A stretch of DNA of 64,000 nt. Source: Spirochaetia bacterium. Lineage in GTDB: Bacteria > Spirochaetota > Leptospiria > Turneriellales > JAOUOS01. The first letter of the stretch is position 1. Each line of letters begins with the position of its first letter. Both the position numbers and the translations under genes were made by a program. Positions 53,732-63,675 of this stretch are shown here, in pieces. The notes beneath the pieces were generated by a model, which had not been told where the DNA came from, made no database searches, and saw nothing but the letters and a program-made list of their open reading frames with translations. The stretch lies in NCBI GenBank assembly GCA_029880285.1, contig JAOUOS010000004.1, positions 87,679-151,678 of the forward strand, in the 5' to 3' direction.

Positions 53732-55031
53732 TACTTTCTATTTTTCTTTTTTCAAAACCATCATCTAACTTTCTCATATATCTATAAAAAAGACCAACGG
53801 CCAGCCAAAAAAGAATCTGCACCTCGTCATCTCTAAAATGACACTGGGTCATACCCATTAACGCCATCATTAGTATTGAAGCTATTGAAAAAACCAGCAT
53901 CCATTTATCATCAGATTTTAATATATCGTCCATACGCCTGAAAAAAGTTATCAAAGGCGCTAAATAAAACATTATAAAAATAGAAAAACCAATGCTGCCA
54001 AAGCGAACCAGAACATCAAGAAAGTCGTTGTGCATGTGGGAACCTTTTTGGGCTAAATCTGTTGCATTTGGATCTTTATATTTTTGATAAATTGTTTTAT
54101 ATTCTACTTCACCTGTACCAAATAAAGGATAGTTAATATAAATTCTGAATCCTGTCTCCCAAAGAAATATTCTTTGTGATGAACTCATCCCCCTGCTTCT
54201 TTTATTATGAATCAACTCATCTACTAATAAATTCTGAAATCTCGTTAAATTTTGAATCATAAATGAAATAAAAAATAAAATTAGAGGAATTATCAATATT
54301 CTTTTCTTTTTTAAAAAAACTATCATTAAAAAAACCAACGTAGTTATAAATGCTAAAATACCACCTTTACTGCCCGATAAAAAGAAACCAAAAAAAGAAA
54401 ATAACGTAAATAATAATAATATAATGCCAAGTTGTTTCTGTTTTTGATTTTGAAAGTATATTAAAGACACTAGAATTCCTAGAAAAATAGAAAAAGCCAT
54501 AGTTCCTGTATAAGTTAATGGGCTTACATTATCAAATGCACCAGCTCTAAATGATAAATTAAAAGGATTTTCATTTAATAAAATTATCTTGAAAATATTA
54601 TAAATAGCTGTTAAAAAACCGCTAGAAAGTAAAAAAATAAAACCAAATTTTACCCATTTTTCATTTTTTATACTATAAATAATTAGTGGGAGCATTAATA
54701 TACTGAGAAGTTCTTTTGTAATTTGAAATTCTTTTGAAACATCTGAACTTATAAAAACATGAAACATTCTATAAATTATCCATGCAAATATATAATGAAA
54801 TATTTCAATTTTTTTAAAATTTTTAAATGCTTCAAATATTATATTTTTAATATTTATCTTTTTAGATTGACTATAGTTTGTAATGAGAATATCCATTGTC
54901 CAGATTAAAAATGCTAAAGAATAAAAAATTTGCTGAAGTGATATAGAGAAATTTGAGAAAAAACAGAATAAAGAGAAGAAAATACCCTGAATAACTTCTT
55001 TTTTTTGATTAAAGTAAGAGATATATTTCAT
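53721..55031 (-). CDS. O-antigen ligase/polymerase (copy 2)
   Basis: A 436-aa membrane protein with about ten helices and Wzy_C motifs: GTGEVEYKTIYQKYKDPN and GSHMHNDFLDVLVRFG near residue 335. It is a paralogue of 17740-19011, sharing LTYTGTMAF and the last segment TQCHFRDDEVQIL. Both copies stand at the downstream end of a biosynthetic block. The C-terminal codons lie in a dispersed repeat. It acts in the periplasm on lipid-linked glycan. Confidence 0.85.
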   Translation of the reverse strand: MKYISYFNQKKEVIQGIFFSLFCFFSNFSISLQQIFYSLAFLIWTMDILITNYSQSKKINIKNIIFEAFKNFKKIEIFHYIFAWIIYRMFHVFISSDVSKEFQITKELLSILMLPLIIYSIKNEKWVKFGFIFLLSSGFLTAIYNIFKIILLNENPFNLSFRAGAFDNVSPLTYTGTMAFSIFLGILVSLIYFQNQKQKQLGIILLLFTLFSFFGFFLSGSKGGILAFITTLVFLMIVFLKKKRILIIPLILFFISFMIQNLTRFQNLLVDELIHNKRSRGMSSSQRIFLWETGFRIYINYPLFGTGEVEYKTIYQKYKDPNATDLAQKGSHMHNDFLDVLVRFGSIGFSIFIMFYLAPLITFFRRMDDILKSDDKWMLVFSIASILMMALMGMTQCHFRDDEVQILFWLAVGLFYRYMRKLDDGFEKRKIESRQD

Positions 55032-55054
55032 TTACTCTAAATACTATAATTAAT

Positions 55055-55543
55055 TTATATTTTTTTTATAACTCGAGCCGGAATACCAACAGCAACACAG
55101 TTTTTGGGAATATTCGAATTTACTAGAGCTACTGCGCCTATAATTGAATTTTCACCTATTGTAATACCTTTTTTTCCACTTATAATATTACAACGCATAC
55201 CAATATATGCATTATTTTTTATATGAATTTTTGTATGGCCTTGACCTCGCCCATGAACTGAAAAATAAGTTCCATATGAAATTGTTACATTATTTTCAAT
55301 TGTAATAAACTTTGGATCAATATCATCGAGATAGCATTTCATTCCAATAAATACATTTTTACCAATATTATAACCAACTATTCGATAAAGAAATATTCGT
55401 ATGCTTGTAATTGGTATATTAGGAATAATTGTAACATTTAAAATTTTTCTAATTATTTTCCATATACCTAAAAATAATGAATATTTTGCCCAATACGGAA
55501 TAGTTTTTTTTCTTAAGTGAAAATAATATTCTAAAACTTTCAT
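55055..55543 (-). CDS. hexapeptide-repeat acyltransferase
   Basis: A 162-aa left-handed beta-helix protein with hexapeptide turns (YNIGKNVFIGMKCYL, ITIENNVTISYG, KIHIKNNAYIGMRCNIISG, ITIGENSIIGAVALV) and a C-terminal GIPARVI. This is the acetyltransferase pattern of WcaF/VatD type. It has a short basic N-terminus with a possible amphipathic helix. O-acetylation of a surface sugar is likely. Confidence 0.88.
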   Translation of the reverse strand: MKVLEYYFHLRKKTIPYWAKYSLFLGIWKIIRKILNVTIIPNIPITSIRIFLYRIVGYNIGKNVFIGMKCYLDDIDPKFITIENNVTISYGTYFSVHGRGQGHTKIHIKNNAYIGMRCNIISGKKGITIGENSIIGAVALVNSNIPKNCVAVGIPARVIKKI

Positions 55544-55557
55544 TTGATTTTGTCAGT

Positions 55558-56709
55558 TTAAATAATATTTTTTATATTTTTTTCAAGAAAAAGTAATATT
55601 TTTTCAATATTACTTTCATCAGTACTTAAATTTATAACAGAACTTGAAATATATTTTGAATTAGGATAATTTTCAATCTTAAAATTCCATAATTTCAAAT
55701 TATTTACAACCGGATGCAAAGGTGATATAAACCAGTCTCCTAATTTAATATGTTCTTTTTCGGCTAAGTTTATAAAACTTTTTCTGTCTCTAACTAATAT
55801 TGGATATTTTAAAAATGAATGATTTTTAAAATACTTTTCTTTTATATAGTTTTTTTGATTTTTTTTTAAGAATTTAGTATACATAATGCTATTTGTTTTT
55901 CTTAATTTTAAACTTTCTTCTAACTTTTTAATACTATGTATTCCCTGCTTAATTTGCACATTACCCATAGTTTTAAAATAATTTTCTGGCATTATTATAT
56001 TCTTTACTTCATTTTTACTAGATGACCCAAGTATCAAATTTTTTGAACTAAGCCATCGATATAAACGCATTAAAAACCAGTATGAATTAGAATTTAAAAA
56101 ATACTTATGAAATTTTATTAAAATAAAAAGTAAAACCTGTTCTAAAAATCCTGGGCTTACTAATTTTTGGTTTACTTTTTCTATATTTGAAATTAATTTA
56201 TCATTATTTATTAATGCAAAACCTCCTATGCCAGTAGAATATGGTTTATTCCACTGGGTAGAATAAAAAGCCGCGTCACAATAAGTACCATTAGGTTTTT
56301 TGTTATAAGTTCCCCCAAAACCATGCGCGCAGTCTTCTATTGTAAATATTTTATTTTTCTTCCCAAAAACTGAAATTTTCTCTACATCGGTAGATAATCC
56401 ATAAGTATTTTGACAAATAATCGCTTTTGTTCTTTTTGTAACAGCACTTTTAATTGATTTAACAGATGCATTATACGTATCTTTATCTACGTCTACATAA
56501 ACAGGCTTTGCTCCCAAATATAATATTGCATTAGGAACAACAACACATGTGTATGCGGGTAAAACTATTTCATCACCCTTTTTCACATTAATGGCTTTTA
56601 ATATCGCGTATAAAGCAACGCGAGCTTTCCAGTAAAAATAGATATTATTATTTTTGAGGTATTTTGATATCTCTTGTTTATATGTCTTTTGAGCCAATTT
56701 CATAAACAA
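55558..56709 (-). CDS. DegT-family aminotransferase
   Basis: The 383-aa protein has DEIVLPAYTCVVVPNAI (46-62), IEDCAHGFGG (124-133; Asp126, His129), and AAFYSTQWNKPYSTGIGG with PLP Lys155. It is a divergent DegT-type member (QWNKP in place of HPVK), found in lipopolysaccharide loci. Its product could be an amino sugar. ATG at 56709 and 56703 are both possible. It overlaps neither neighbour and lies 5 nt after the GT4 at 56715. Confidence 0.8.
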   Translation of the reverse strand: MFMKLAQKTYKQEISKYLKNNNIYFYWKARVALYAILKAINVKKGDEIVLPAYTCVVVPNAILYLGAKPVYVDVDKDTYNASVKSIKSAVTKRTKAIICQNTYGLSTDVEKISVFGKKNKIFTIEDCAHGFGGTYNKKPNGTYCDAAFYSTQWNKPYSTGIGGFALINNDKLISNIEKVNQKLVSPGFLEQVLLFILIKFHKYFLNSNSYWFLMRLYRWLSSKNLILGSSSKNEVKNIIMPENYFKTMGNVQIKQGIHSIKKLEESLKLRKTNSIMYTKFLKKNQKNYIKEKYFKNHSFLKYPILVRDRKSFINLAEKEHIKLGDWFISPLHPVVNNLKLWNFKIENYPNSKYISSSVINLSTDESNIEKILLFLEKNIKNII

Positions 56710-56714
56710 AATAT

Positions 56715-57941
56715 TTATATGACTTCATACAGGGCTTTTATATATATTTGTGCCAGTATTTTATAGTCATGATTTTTTCTAACAAATTTTTTACCATTTA
56801 GGCCAATTTTTTTTCTTTCATCACTTTTTTTATTTATTAGTTTACGAATAGCATCTTTTAATATTTTCGCATTTTCTGGTTCTATAGTTAAACCCGATTT
56901 TGCTACGGATATTATATCATTCGAAGAATTAACAGCACATATAATTGGCTTTTCTGCCATCATGTAATCAAAAATTTTATTGGCGGCAATACCATGCTTA
57001 TATAGAGAAATATTTTTAAAACCTATGTATAAAATATCTGATTGTTTTAAAACCGGTATGAGACTCTCCTTGGGTATTGAATTAAAAAATACAATATTTT
57101 TTATATTTTTATTACTTGCCTCTTTCATTAATTTTTGCTTCTGGGGGCCGCTACCAATAAGTAAAAAGAATATCTTTTCATTTTTCATCATAGAAGCAGA
57201 TTCTATAAACGTATTCAAAGAATTTGCGTTGCCATGCGTACCTGCATATAAAATGATTTTATATTTTTCTTTTTTTAACTGATCTATTTTTATTTGAATA
57301 TCATTAGAAACAATTGGGACTTTTTTGTGCCACTCTTTAATATTTATACCATTAGGAATATAATAGATTTTTTTCAATTTACTATATCCATGTGATAATA
57401 CATGTTCTCTAATATTAGGCAAAACTGTAGAAATTTTATCAGCCTTTTTATATGCAAAATTTTCGCATAATTGCATCAGAAATACAAATGGATTATACTT
57501 TGACATACCACCCAACTCAATAAATGACAAAGGCCATAAGTCATGAATTTCAAATATAAATTCTGCTTTATTTCTCTTAGCTAATAAATTCGCAAAAAAA
57601 ACTTCAAATGGATACGTAAAAATTACCTTATCGTATTTTTTTTTTATTTTTCTATTATAGAAAATACCCTTTAAGGTAAAGCTTAGCATATTTATGATTC
57701 TAAAAATACTATTACCAGAATACTTGTTTGTTCTAATCCAAATATATTGGATGCCATCTATATTATCTTCTTCTATGTTTTTTTTAATTACAGGCTGAGT
57801 TGAGCGTAAATGAGAAAATGAACTAGCAATAATTGTTACCGTATGCCCTTTTGAAACCCACTCTTTTGCTAAATAATATGGCCTATATTCCATACCATGT
57901 TTAGCTGACCCTGCATAATGATTTATTAATAAAATATTCAT
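56715..57941 (-). CDS. glycosyltransferase family 4 (WbuB-like)
   Basis: A 408-aa GT-B enzyme with the WbuB-like start LINHYAGSAKHGMEYRPYYLA (4-24), FIFEIHDLWPLSFIELGG near 127, and KIILYAGTHGNANSLNTF near 230 and IFDYMMAEKPIICAVNSS at the C-terminal nucleotide-sugar half. It works in the cytoplasm on lipid-linked sugar. Its upstream gap is 62 nt. Confidence 0.88.
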   Translation of the reverse strand: MNILLINHYAGSAKHGMEYRPYYLAKEWVSKGHTVTIIASSFSHLRSTQPVIKKNIEEDNIDGIQYIWIRTNKYSGNSIFRIINMLSFTLKGIFYNRKIKKKYDKVIFTYPFEVFFANLLAKRNKAEFIFEIHDLWPLSFIELGGMSKYNPFVFLMQLCENFAYKKADKISTVLPNIREHVLSHGYSKLKKIYYIPNGINIKEWHKKVPIVSNDIQIKIDQLKKEKYKIILYAGTHGNANSLNTFIESASMMKNEKIFFLLIGSGPQKQKLMKEASNKNIKNIVFFNSIPKESLIPVLKQSDILYIGFKNISLYKHGIAANKIFDYMMAEKPIICAVNSSNDIISVAKSGLTIEPENAKILKDAIRKLINKKSDERKKIGLNGKKFVRKNHDYKILAQIYIKALYEVI

Positions 57942-58003
57942 AATAATAATTAAATTTATTTTTATAAAGTTACAATATTTCTTTTATTTTAAGTAAAAGT
58001 ATA

Positions 58004-59116
58004 TTATAACTTATTTATTGTATCTTTATAAATATTGATCATTAGATTGATATTATCTTCCCAATTATATAATTTCTTTACTCGAATTCTGCCATTTTGA
58101 CCATAAGTTTTGATAAACTTTGGATTATCAATAAGTTTCTGAACAGCTTTTGCAATAGCTTCAGGATCTTTCGGAGGTACTACAATGCCTGTAACCCCAT
58201 CTTCAATCACTTCTGGCAAACCGCCTACATTAGAAACAATTACCGGTTTTTCACATGCCGAGGCCTCGATTGCTGCTACACCAAAACTTTCTTGAACGGA
58301 CGAAATAATACAAATATTAAGCATATTATAATATTTAACAACTTCTTCATGTGAAACTTTACCGGTAAAAATTGTATCATTAGATATTCCTAAATCTTTA
58401 GATAATTTTTTTAAAAATAACTCGTGACTGCCCGAGCCAACAATTAGTAATTTAAAACTTAATTTAGTATTATTTTCTCTTAATTTACTAAAAGCATGAA
58501 TTAAATATTCTATACCATATATTTTTTCTAATGTTTTAATAGTACCAATTACAAAATCATTTTTAGAAAATAATGAAGATACTTTTCTATTCTTAAATCT
58601 ATATAAATCAATACCAAATGGCGTAACTTCTATTTTTTTATTAGTATATAGGTTTGTTTCTGTTGCCATTACATGGCTTGTTGATAAAATCTTATCCGCT
58701 CGATAAAGATTATATTTAATTATCTTTTTATGCAAAAAAGACTTTTTAGGAAAGTCATAAATATCTGTACCCCATACAGAAACAATAAATGGGCGAAAGC
58801 CAGATAATGCACCAATTAAACCATAACTTGATGCATAATGAGCATGTAATATATGAGGTTTAAATTCATTTATTATTCTTTTTAATATAGGTATAACCTT
58901 TAAATATTTTATTTTTTTAAATTTTCCACTTGCTTTTCTTACAACAGATGAATCAAAACCAACTGAATAAATTTGAATTTTCGGGTAATTTTTATAAATA
59001 TCAGGATCATAATTTGTTAAGCCAAAAATATAAATATCCAAACCCTTATCATGTAAACTTTTTGCCCATTTTATTGTATGAACTGATGCAGGGTCAGATA
59101 ATAATATTATTTTCAT
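58004..59116 (-). CDS. glycosyltransferase family 4
   Basis: A 370-aa GT4 enzyme with LHAHYASSYGLIGALSG near residue 94, VIGTIKTLEKIYGIEYLIHAF near 189, VSHEEVVKYYNML near 253, and the EX7E motif ESFGVAAIE near 274 followed by VSNVGGLPEVI and GIVVPPKDPEAIA. It is a retaining transferase of unknown sugar. It lies 8 nt before the GT at 59125 in transcription order. Confidence 0.9.
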   Translation of the reverse strand: MKIILLSDPASVHTIKWAKSLHDKGLDIYIFGLTNYDPDIYKNYPKIQIYSVGFDSSVVRKASGKFKKIKYLKVIPILKRIINEFKPHILHAHYASSYGLIGALSGFRPFIVSVWGTDIYDFPKKSFLHKKIIKYNLYRADKILSTSHVMATETNLYTNKKIEVTPFGIDLYRFKNRKVSSLFSKNDFVIGTIKTLEKIYGIEYLIHAFSKLRENNTKLSFKLLIVGSGSHELFLKKLSKDLGISNDTIFTGKVSHEEVVKYYNMLNICIISSVQESFGVAAIEASACEKPVIVSNVGGLPEVIEDGVTGIVVPPKDPEAIAKAVQKLIDNPKFIKTYGQNGRIRVKKLYNWEDNINLMINIYKDTINKL

Positions 59117-59124
59117 ATTAATAT

Positions 59125-60225
59125 TTATTTTAGCTTTGATGTTAATACTTGAGACACTCTCTCAGCTCTGGATATCCAAGTATTGTCTACTATTATTTTT
59201 TTGGAATTATTTCGATAATTTGTAATTAAAGTAGGCTTACTTAAAATATTTTCAAGTACTTTTTTTATAGAATTTTCTTTATAAGGAATACACCAGCCTA
59301 TTTTATACTTTTTTACAAAATCGCCTACTGCCGTATTTTTCGAAGCAATTATTGGTTTCCCATAAGAAAGGTATTCAAAAAGTTTCATGGGCATTGCAAA
59401 ATTTCTATATTCAACTTCATCAAAACAGGCTAAAGCAATATCACTTTTCTTATATAAATTATCTAATTCTTTGCCTGATATATGAAATATTTCTACATTA
59501 CATAAATAATTTCTATATTTGTGTTTATAAACTTCCCATTCCATTTTACGGGTACAAACATATAATTTTATATTTTTCATAGTCGAAACAGCAATTAAAA
59601 TCTTAGAAATATCATATAAACCGCCAATACCACCAACGTATAATAATTTGATATTATTTTTTTTTATTTTTTTATAAAAAAACTTATCTTTAATCACACC
59701 AGGTGGCAATTCATACATTCTTGAAATAGGATAATTTTTTATGTATTTAAACATTTTATTGGACGGGAAAAAAAGTATATTAACAAATTTTCTATATTTT
59801 TTTAAATCATACCTATAAAATAATATAGAAATCATTCTCTTCAATAAACTAACATCTTTTTTATATTGATCAAACATCCAATAAATATCTCGGTAAAAAA
59901 GTCCAACGGGAATTTTATTTTTTTTACATAATTTAAACAAAGAAAAATCAAGAAAAGGATGTAATGGCAAATGATGCCATTCTGTAAGAAGGGTTGGCAT
60001 TGTTGATGATTCAGAATAAAGAAACTCATATTTCTTACCCATTTTTATCTCTTTTTTTATTTCGTTAATAGTTTTTTTTCTATCAGCAGCTTTTCCCATA
60101 ACTATTTTCAAGTCATAACCAATATCTCTAAACGCTTCTATCATTTTTTGAGGCCTAATTTGACTAGCTGATGGCCAATCTTCATTTATTGCAAATGGAA
60201 TATGAAATATCGCTTTCTTATTCAT
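59125..60225 (-). CDS. glycosyltransferase (GT4-like)
   Basis: The product from ATG 60225 is 366 aa. The N-terminus MNKKAIFHIPFAINEDWPSASQIRPQKM (split by the Rossmann-like start), VGLFYRDIYWMFDQYKK near 110, LLYVGGIGGLYDISKILIAV near 200 and NFAMPMKLFEYLSYGKPIIAS at the end suggest a GT-B enzyme of the GT4 type. The frame is open another 23 codons upstream (to 60294), but that part lies inside the Wzy frame and lacks family resemblance. It overlaps wzy by 8 nt. Confidence 0.78.
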   Translation of the reverse strand: MNKKAIFHIPFAINEDWPSASQIRPQKMIEAFRDIGYDLKIVMGKAADRKKTINEIKKEIKMGKKYEFLYSESSTMPTLLTEWHHLPLHPFLDFSLFKLCKKNKIPVGLFYRDIYWMFDQYKKDVSLLKRMISILFYRYDLKKYRKFVNILFFPSNKMFKYIKNYPISRMYELPPGVIKDKFFYKKIKKNNIKLLYVGGIGGLYDISKILIAVSTMKNIKLYVCTRKMEWEVYKHKYRNYLCNVEIFHISGKELDNLYKKSDIALACFDEVEYRNFAMPMKLFEYLSYGKPIIASKNTAVGDFVKKYKIGWCIPYKENSIKKVLENILSKPTLITNYRNNSKKIIVDNTWISRAERVSQVLTSKLK

Positions 60226-61585
60226 GTTGTTCTGATACGTCTTTATGATAATCTTTTGCTGCGTATAAAATAAACCACAATAGAAAGAAAACAATAAATA
60301 TTATGAGATATCCTGCATTATAAATATAGGTATTGAATCCGCCCATTATTGCGCTTTTATAGCTAAAATATGTAAATAATCCCGTCAATACAGGTGTCTT
60401 TTTATTTTTTAGAAAAAACAAATACAAAAACCCTATTATCATACCTACATAAATCGGAGCAATCAGTACACCTAAAAACCCAAAGTTCGCCCAAGCCTCA
60501 CCGACAAAAATTGTATTCATAACTCCGGCTGTACCTTCAACTATAGCTTCTGGTTTTACTACTTCCATAACTTGTCTGGCTGCTGTTTCTTTATAATCTG
60601 TTGAAATTATGCGAGATAAACTATCAAAGCCGATATGATCTCTAATATTTGGAAAAATTTGAAACATTAAAAACAAAGAAGATATTTGAGAGAGTATAAT
60701 TCTGCCGGTAATGCCTGTGTTATAGTTTATATATAAATCTGCGACATTACCAGAATAAAAAAAGGAATAAAACAATGTTATTCCGAAAAAAAATAATAAC
60801 AATATTAAAATTATAAATTTTTTTGTTATTCTCCCTTTAATTAATACTGTATTAAATAGAAAGCCTGTTAAAAATAAAAAGAATGGTGATTTCTCTAGAT
60901 GATATGTTAGCATAAAAAAAGTTATAATAAGCATGGTAAAAAACCATATTTTATCATTATTTTTATTGGTTAATTGATAATAGGAGTAGGCTATATATGT
61001 AAGTATAGGTGATAAGGATAAGCCAAATATATTTTTAATCAATGAATTACCAGAAAAACCTATTGTAGCCTCTATTCGAAATCGCGCTAAAGTCGTTTTA
61101 TCTGCACCCAATATAGCTTCTAAAAAGGGTAATTTTCCCAAAATAAGTATTGTGTAAATCAGAGAGCAAAAAGATAAAAAAGAGAAAAAGTACAGTAATT
61201 GTTTCAAAGCCTTATCTTTTGATGATATTAATGTGGAAAGGTTACTAAAAATATACTCTTTAAACAATCTCTTTTTTGGTTTTTTTGAAAACAAAAAGTC
61301 TACAAATATAATGCCAAGAGGAAAACCAATCATTGTCCATAATACTGTCATCCATGCTTTTAATCTGATATCATTGCTTTTTACTTTATTTATAATATAA
61401 TGATTATCTATATTATTTACAGCTAACATTGCTCCAATAAACGCCATAAGAAATAAATCAACATAAAATATTCTAGAAATCATGTTAAGCTGTGTTAATC
61501 TCATACTACCAGAAGCTTTTTTGAAAAGAAGAAATGAACAGAACAAAGCTAAAATACTAATACTATTAATTATAAAAGAATCCAT
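60218..61585 (-). CDS. wzy: Wzy-type oligosaccharide repeat-unit polymerase
   Basis: A 455-aa protein with about 12 membrane helices and a large periplasmic loop (about 335-380: FDSLSRIISTDYKETAARQVME). Late motifs FVGEAWANFGFLGVLIAPIYVG and an aromatic-rich end are typical of O-antigen polymerases. It would join repeat units flipped by Wzx (38476). It has a different fold signature from the two ligase-like genes. The 91-nt gap to asnB copy 2 contains no other gene. Confidence 0.83.
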   Translation of the reverse strand: MDSFIINSISILALFCSFLLFKKASGSMRLTQLNMISRIFYVDLFLMAFIGAMLAVNNIDNHYIINKVKSNDIRLKAWMTVLWTMIGFPLGIIFVDFLFSKKPKKRLFKEYIFSNLSTLISSKDKALKQLLYFFSFLSFCSLIYTILILGKLPFLEAILGADKTTLARFRIEATIGFSGNSLIKNIFGLSLSPILTYIAYSYYQLTNKNNDKIWFFTMLIITFFMLTYHLEKSPFFLFLTGFLFNTVLIKGRITKKFIILILLLFFFGITLFYSFFYSGNVADLYINYNTGITGRIILSQISSLFLMFQIFPNIRDHIGFDSLSRIISTDYKETAARQVMEVVKPEAIVEGTAGVMNTIFVGEAWANFGFLGVLIAPIYVGMIIGFLYLFFLKNKKTPVLTGLFTYFSYKSAIMGGFNTYIYNAGYLIIFIVFFLLWFILYAAKDYHKDVSEQHE

Positions 61586-61675
61586 TATTTTTTAGAAAAA
61601 CTATATCTTGAAATAATAAAAAATACTGCTAGACCCTTATAAACATATCATACTTTTTACTATTCAAAATAATTA

Positions 61676-63670
61676 TTACCGAACAATGCTAACTGAAAAT
61701 CGTTTTATCCATAAACCAAATACAATGACACGCCACACAAATGAATTATACGTTACCTTACCATCAATAATTTCATATGCCTTTTTCTCTGCTTTGTCAT
61801 TTAAAAAACCATTTGTTAAAGAAATCGACTCTTTCACCAATTTCTTGAATAATTTAGGATTTTCTTCGATAACCCATTTTGCCTCAGGCGTTGCAAATCC
61901 CAGCTTACTTGTTCTATTATATATTTTTAAAGGTAATATATTTTTTAAAGATTCTCTTAGTATTTTTTTCGTTATACCATTTTTGATTTTATATGAATTT
62001 TGTAAAGATAAGGTATATTCCAACAAACGGTAATCTAAAAATGGAGTACGAGCTTCAATCGAATGTGCCATAGAATTACGATCTTCAAAGTGCAATAATT
62101 GAGGCAAATTTATCTTACTAATTTGCAAGAAAGAAAATCTATAAAAAGAAGTAGTCCCATAAGTTTGATAATAATGTGGATCAAACAACTTAATTTTCTT
62201 ATTCTTAAGATCAATCCATTCCACTTTTTTTACCGGAGTTTTAAAAATTTTTCGCATAAAACTTCGCATCCAAAATGGTAATATCTCGTTTAAAATACTT
62301 CTAATCGCAGAATTAATTCGTTGATATTTTTTTGCAGCCATTATTTCAATAAAAAGACGCCTAAACGAAAATCTTTTTATTAAGTCTACAAAATTCTTAA
62401 TGTAATAATTATAATATCCTCCTAATATTTCATCTGCCCCTTGGCCATCAAGCATTACTTTTATTTTATTTTTACTAGATAATTGAAAAACTTTCCATTG
62501 TGCAAAAATACTAGTTGTACCAAAAGGTTCATCTTGATGCCAAATAACATTATCTAATTCATTCAATAAATCATTAAGTTCAGGATAAATAAAATGTGCA
62601 TCAACATTCGTTTTTTTTACTACTTCATCTATATATTCTTTTTCATCAAACTCTGGGTATTTCGAACATGCTGAAAATGTTAATTGTCTTTCATTATTTC
62701 CTGATCTCAAAGCATGAATAATGCATACAATAGCAGAAGAATCTAAACCGCCTGAAAGACAAGATCCTACTGGTACATCTGAGCGTAGTCGCAATGCAAC
62801 AGAATCTTTAAATAATTTCTGAAACTGGCTAACTGCATTATCAAAATCTCTTTTTATTGTTTTCTGAGGAAGAGTGTACCATGGCTCTATCTTAACTTTT
62901 TCAGACCTGATTTCATAGGTTAAGTAATGTCCTGGCATAAGCCTGTTTACACCATCAAAAAAAGTCTCCTCTTCGTGATTGGTCAACCCCCAATTTAGAA
63001 AATCATAAGCCGCTTGTAAATTCAAAACTGCTTTCCAGTCGTCTAGAACTGTAAATTGTTTTATTTCTGAGGCAAAACTCAAAATACCATCGACCGTCTT
63101 TCTATAGTATAATGGTTTTACACCATACCGATCTCTTGCCGCAAAAAATATATTTTTCGTACGGTCGTATATCACAAAAGCAAACATACCATTAAATTTT
63201 GACAAACATTCAATTCCCCATTTCTTATAAGCATTTATAATAACTTCAGTATCCGAATTTGAATAAAAAAAGAAATTTGATTTTCTCAATTCATCTTTTA
63301 GCTCTCGATAATTATATATTTCACCATTATATGATATCCAATATTTTCCTGTATTATCAGACATCGGCTGATGACCAGCATCCGTCAAATCTATAATTGA
63401 TAATCTTCTATGTGCAAAACCCAAATTATATTTTTCTGATAGAAAATCTTGGTTATTAACTTTTTTATTTGGCGTATATCTAATAGAAGATTGAACCATA
63501 CTATCCGGAGTATTTTTTCCGCCAAGAATGTTTATTTGCTCGCTTTCCGTATCAAATAGTACAAAACCTTCATCATCAGGCCCTCGATGTGAAATTATAT
63601 CATTCATTTGCACAAGTTGCTTTAGAATATTTGACTTTTCTTTTCTAAAGTATATAGAAATTCCGCACAT
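61676..63670 (-). CDS. glutamine-dependent asparagine synthase family amidotransferase (copy 2)
   Basis: The 664-aa AsnB-type protein has Cys2 (MCGISIYF), SHRGPDDEGF (28-37), YNGEIYNYRELKDEL, SNSDTEVII and a PP-loop CLSGGLDSSA near 310, then DGQGADEILGGYYNYY. It probably amidates a uronic acid or other carboxylate in the glycan. It is the first gene of the long minus-strand run. AGGAG 6-7 nt before the ATG is part of a duplicated 17-bp repeat. Confidence 0.9.
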   Translation of the reverse strand: MCGISIYFRKEKSNILKQLVQMNDIISHRGPDDEGFVLFDTESEQINILGGKNTPDSMVQSSIRYTPNKKVNNQDFLSEKYNLGFAHRRLSIIDLTDAGHQPMSDNTGKYWISYNGEIYNYRELKDELRKSNFFFYSNSDTEVIINAYKKWGIECLSKFNGMFAFVIYDRTKNIFFAARDRYGVKPLYYRKTVDGILSFASEIKQFTVLDDWKAVLNLQAAYDFLNWGLTNHEEETFFDGVNRLMPGHYLTYEIRSEKVKIEPWYTLPQKTIKRDFDNAVSQFQKLFKDSVALRLRSDVPVGSCLSGGLDSSAIVCIIHALRSGNNERQLTFSACSKYPEFDEKEYIDEVVKKTNVDAHFIYPELNDLLNELDNVIWHQDEPFGTTSIFAQWKVFQLSSKNKIKVMLDGQGADEILGGYYNYYIKNFVDLIKRFSFRRLFIEIMAAKKYQRINSAIRSILNEILPFWMRSFMRKIFKTPVKKVEWIDLKNKKIKLFDPHYYQTYGTTSFYRFSFLQISKINLPQLLHFEDRNSMAHSIEARTPFLDYRLLEYTLSLQNSYKIKNGITKKILRESLKNILPLKIYNRTSKLGFATPEAKWVIEENPKLFKKLVKESISLTNGFLNDKAEKKAYEIIDGKVTYNSFVWRVIVFGLWIKRFSVSIVR

Positions 63671-63675
63671 TTTTA

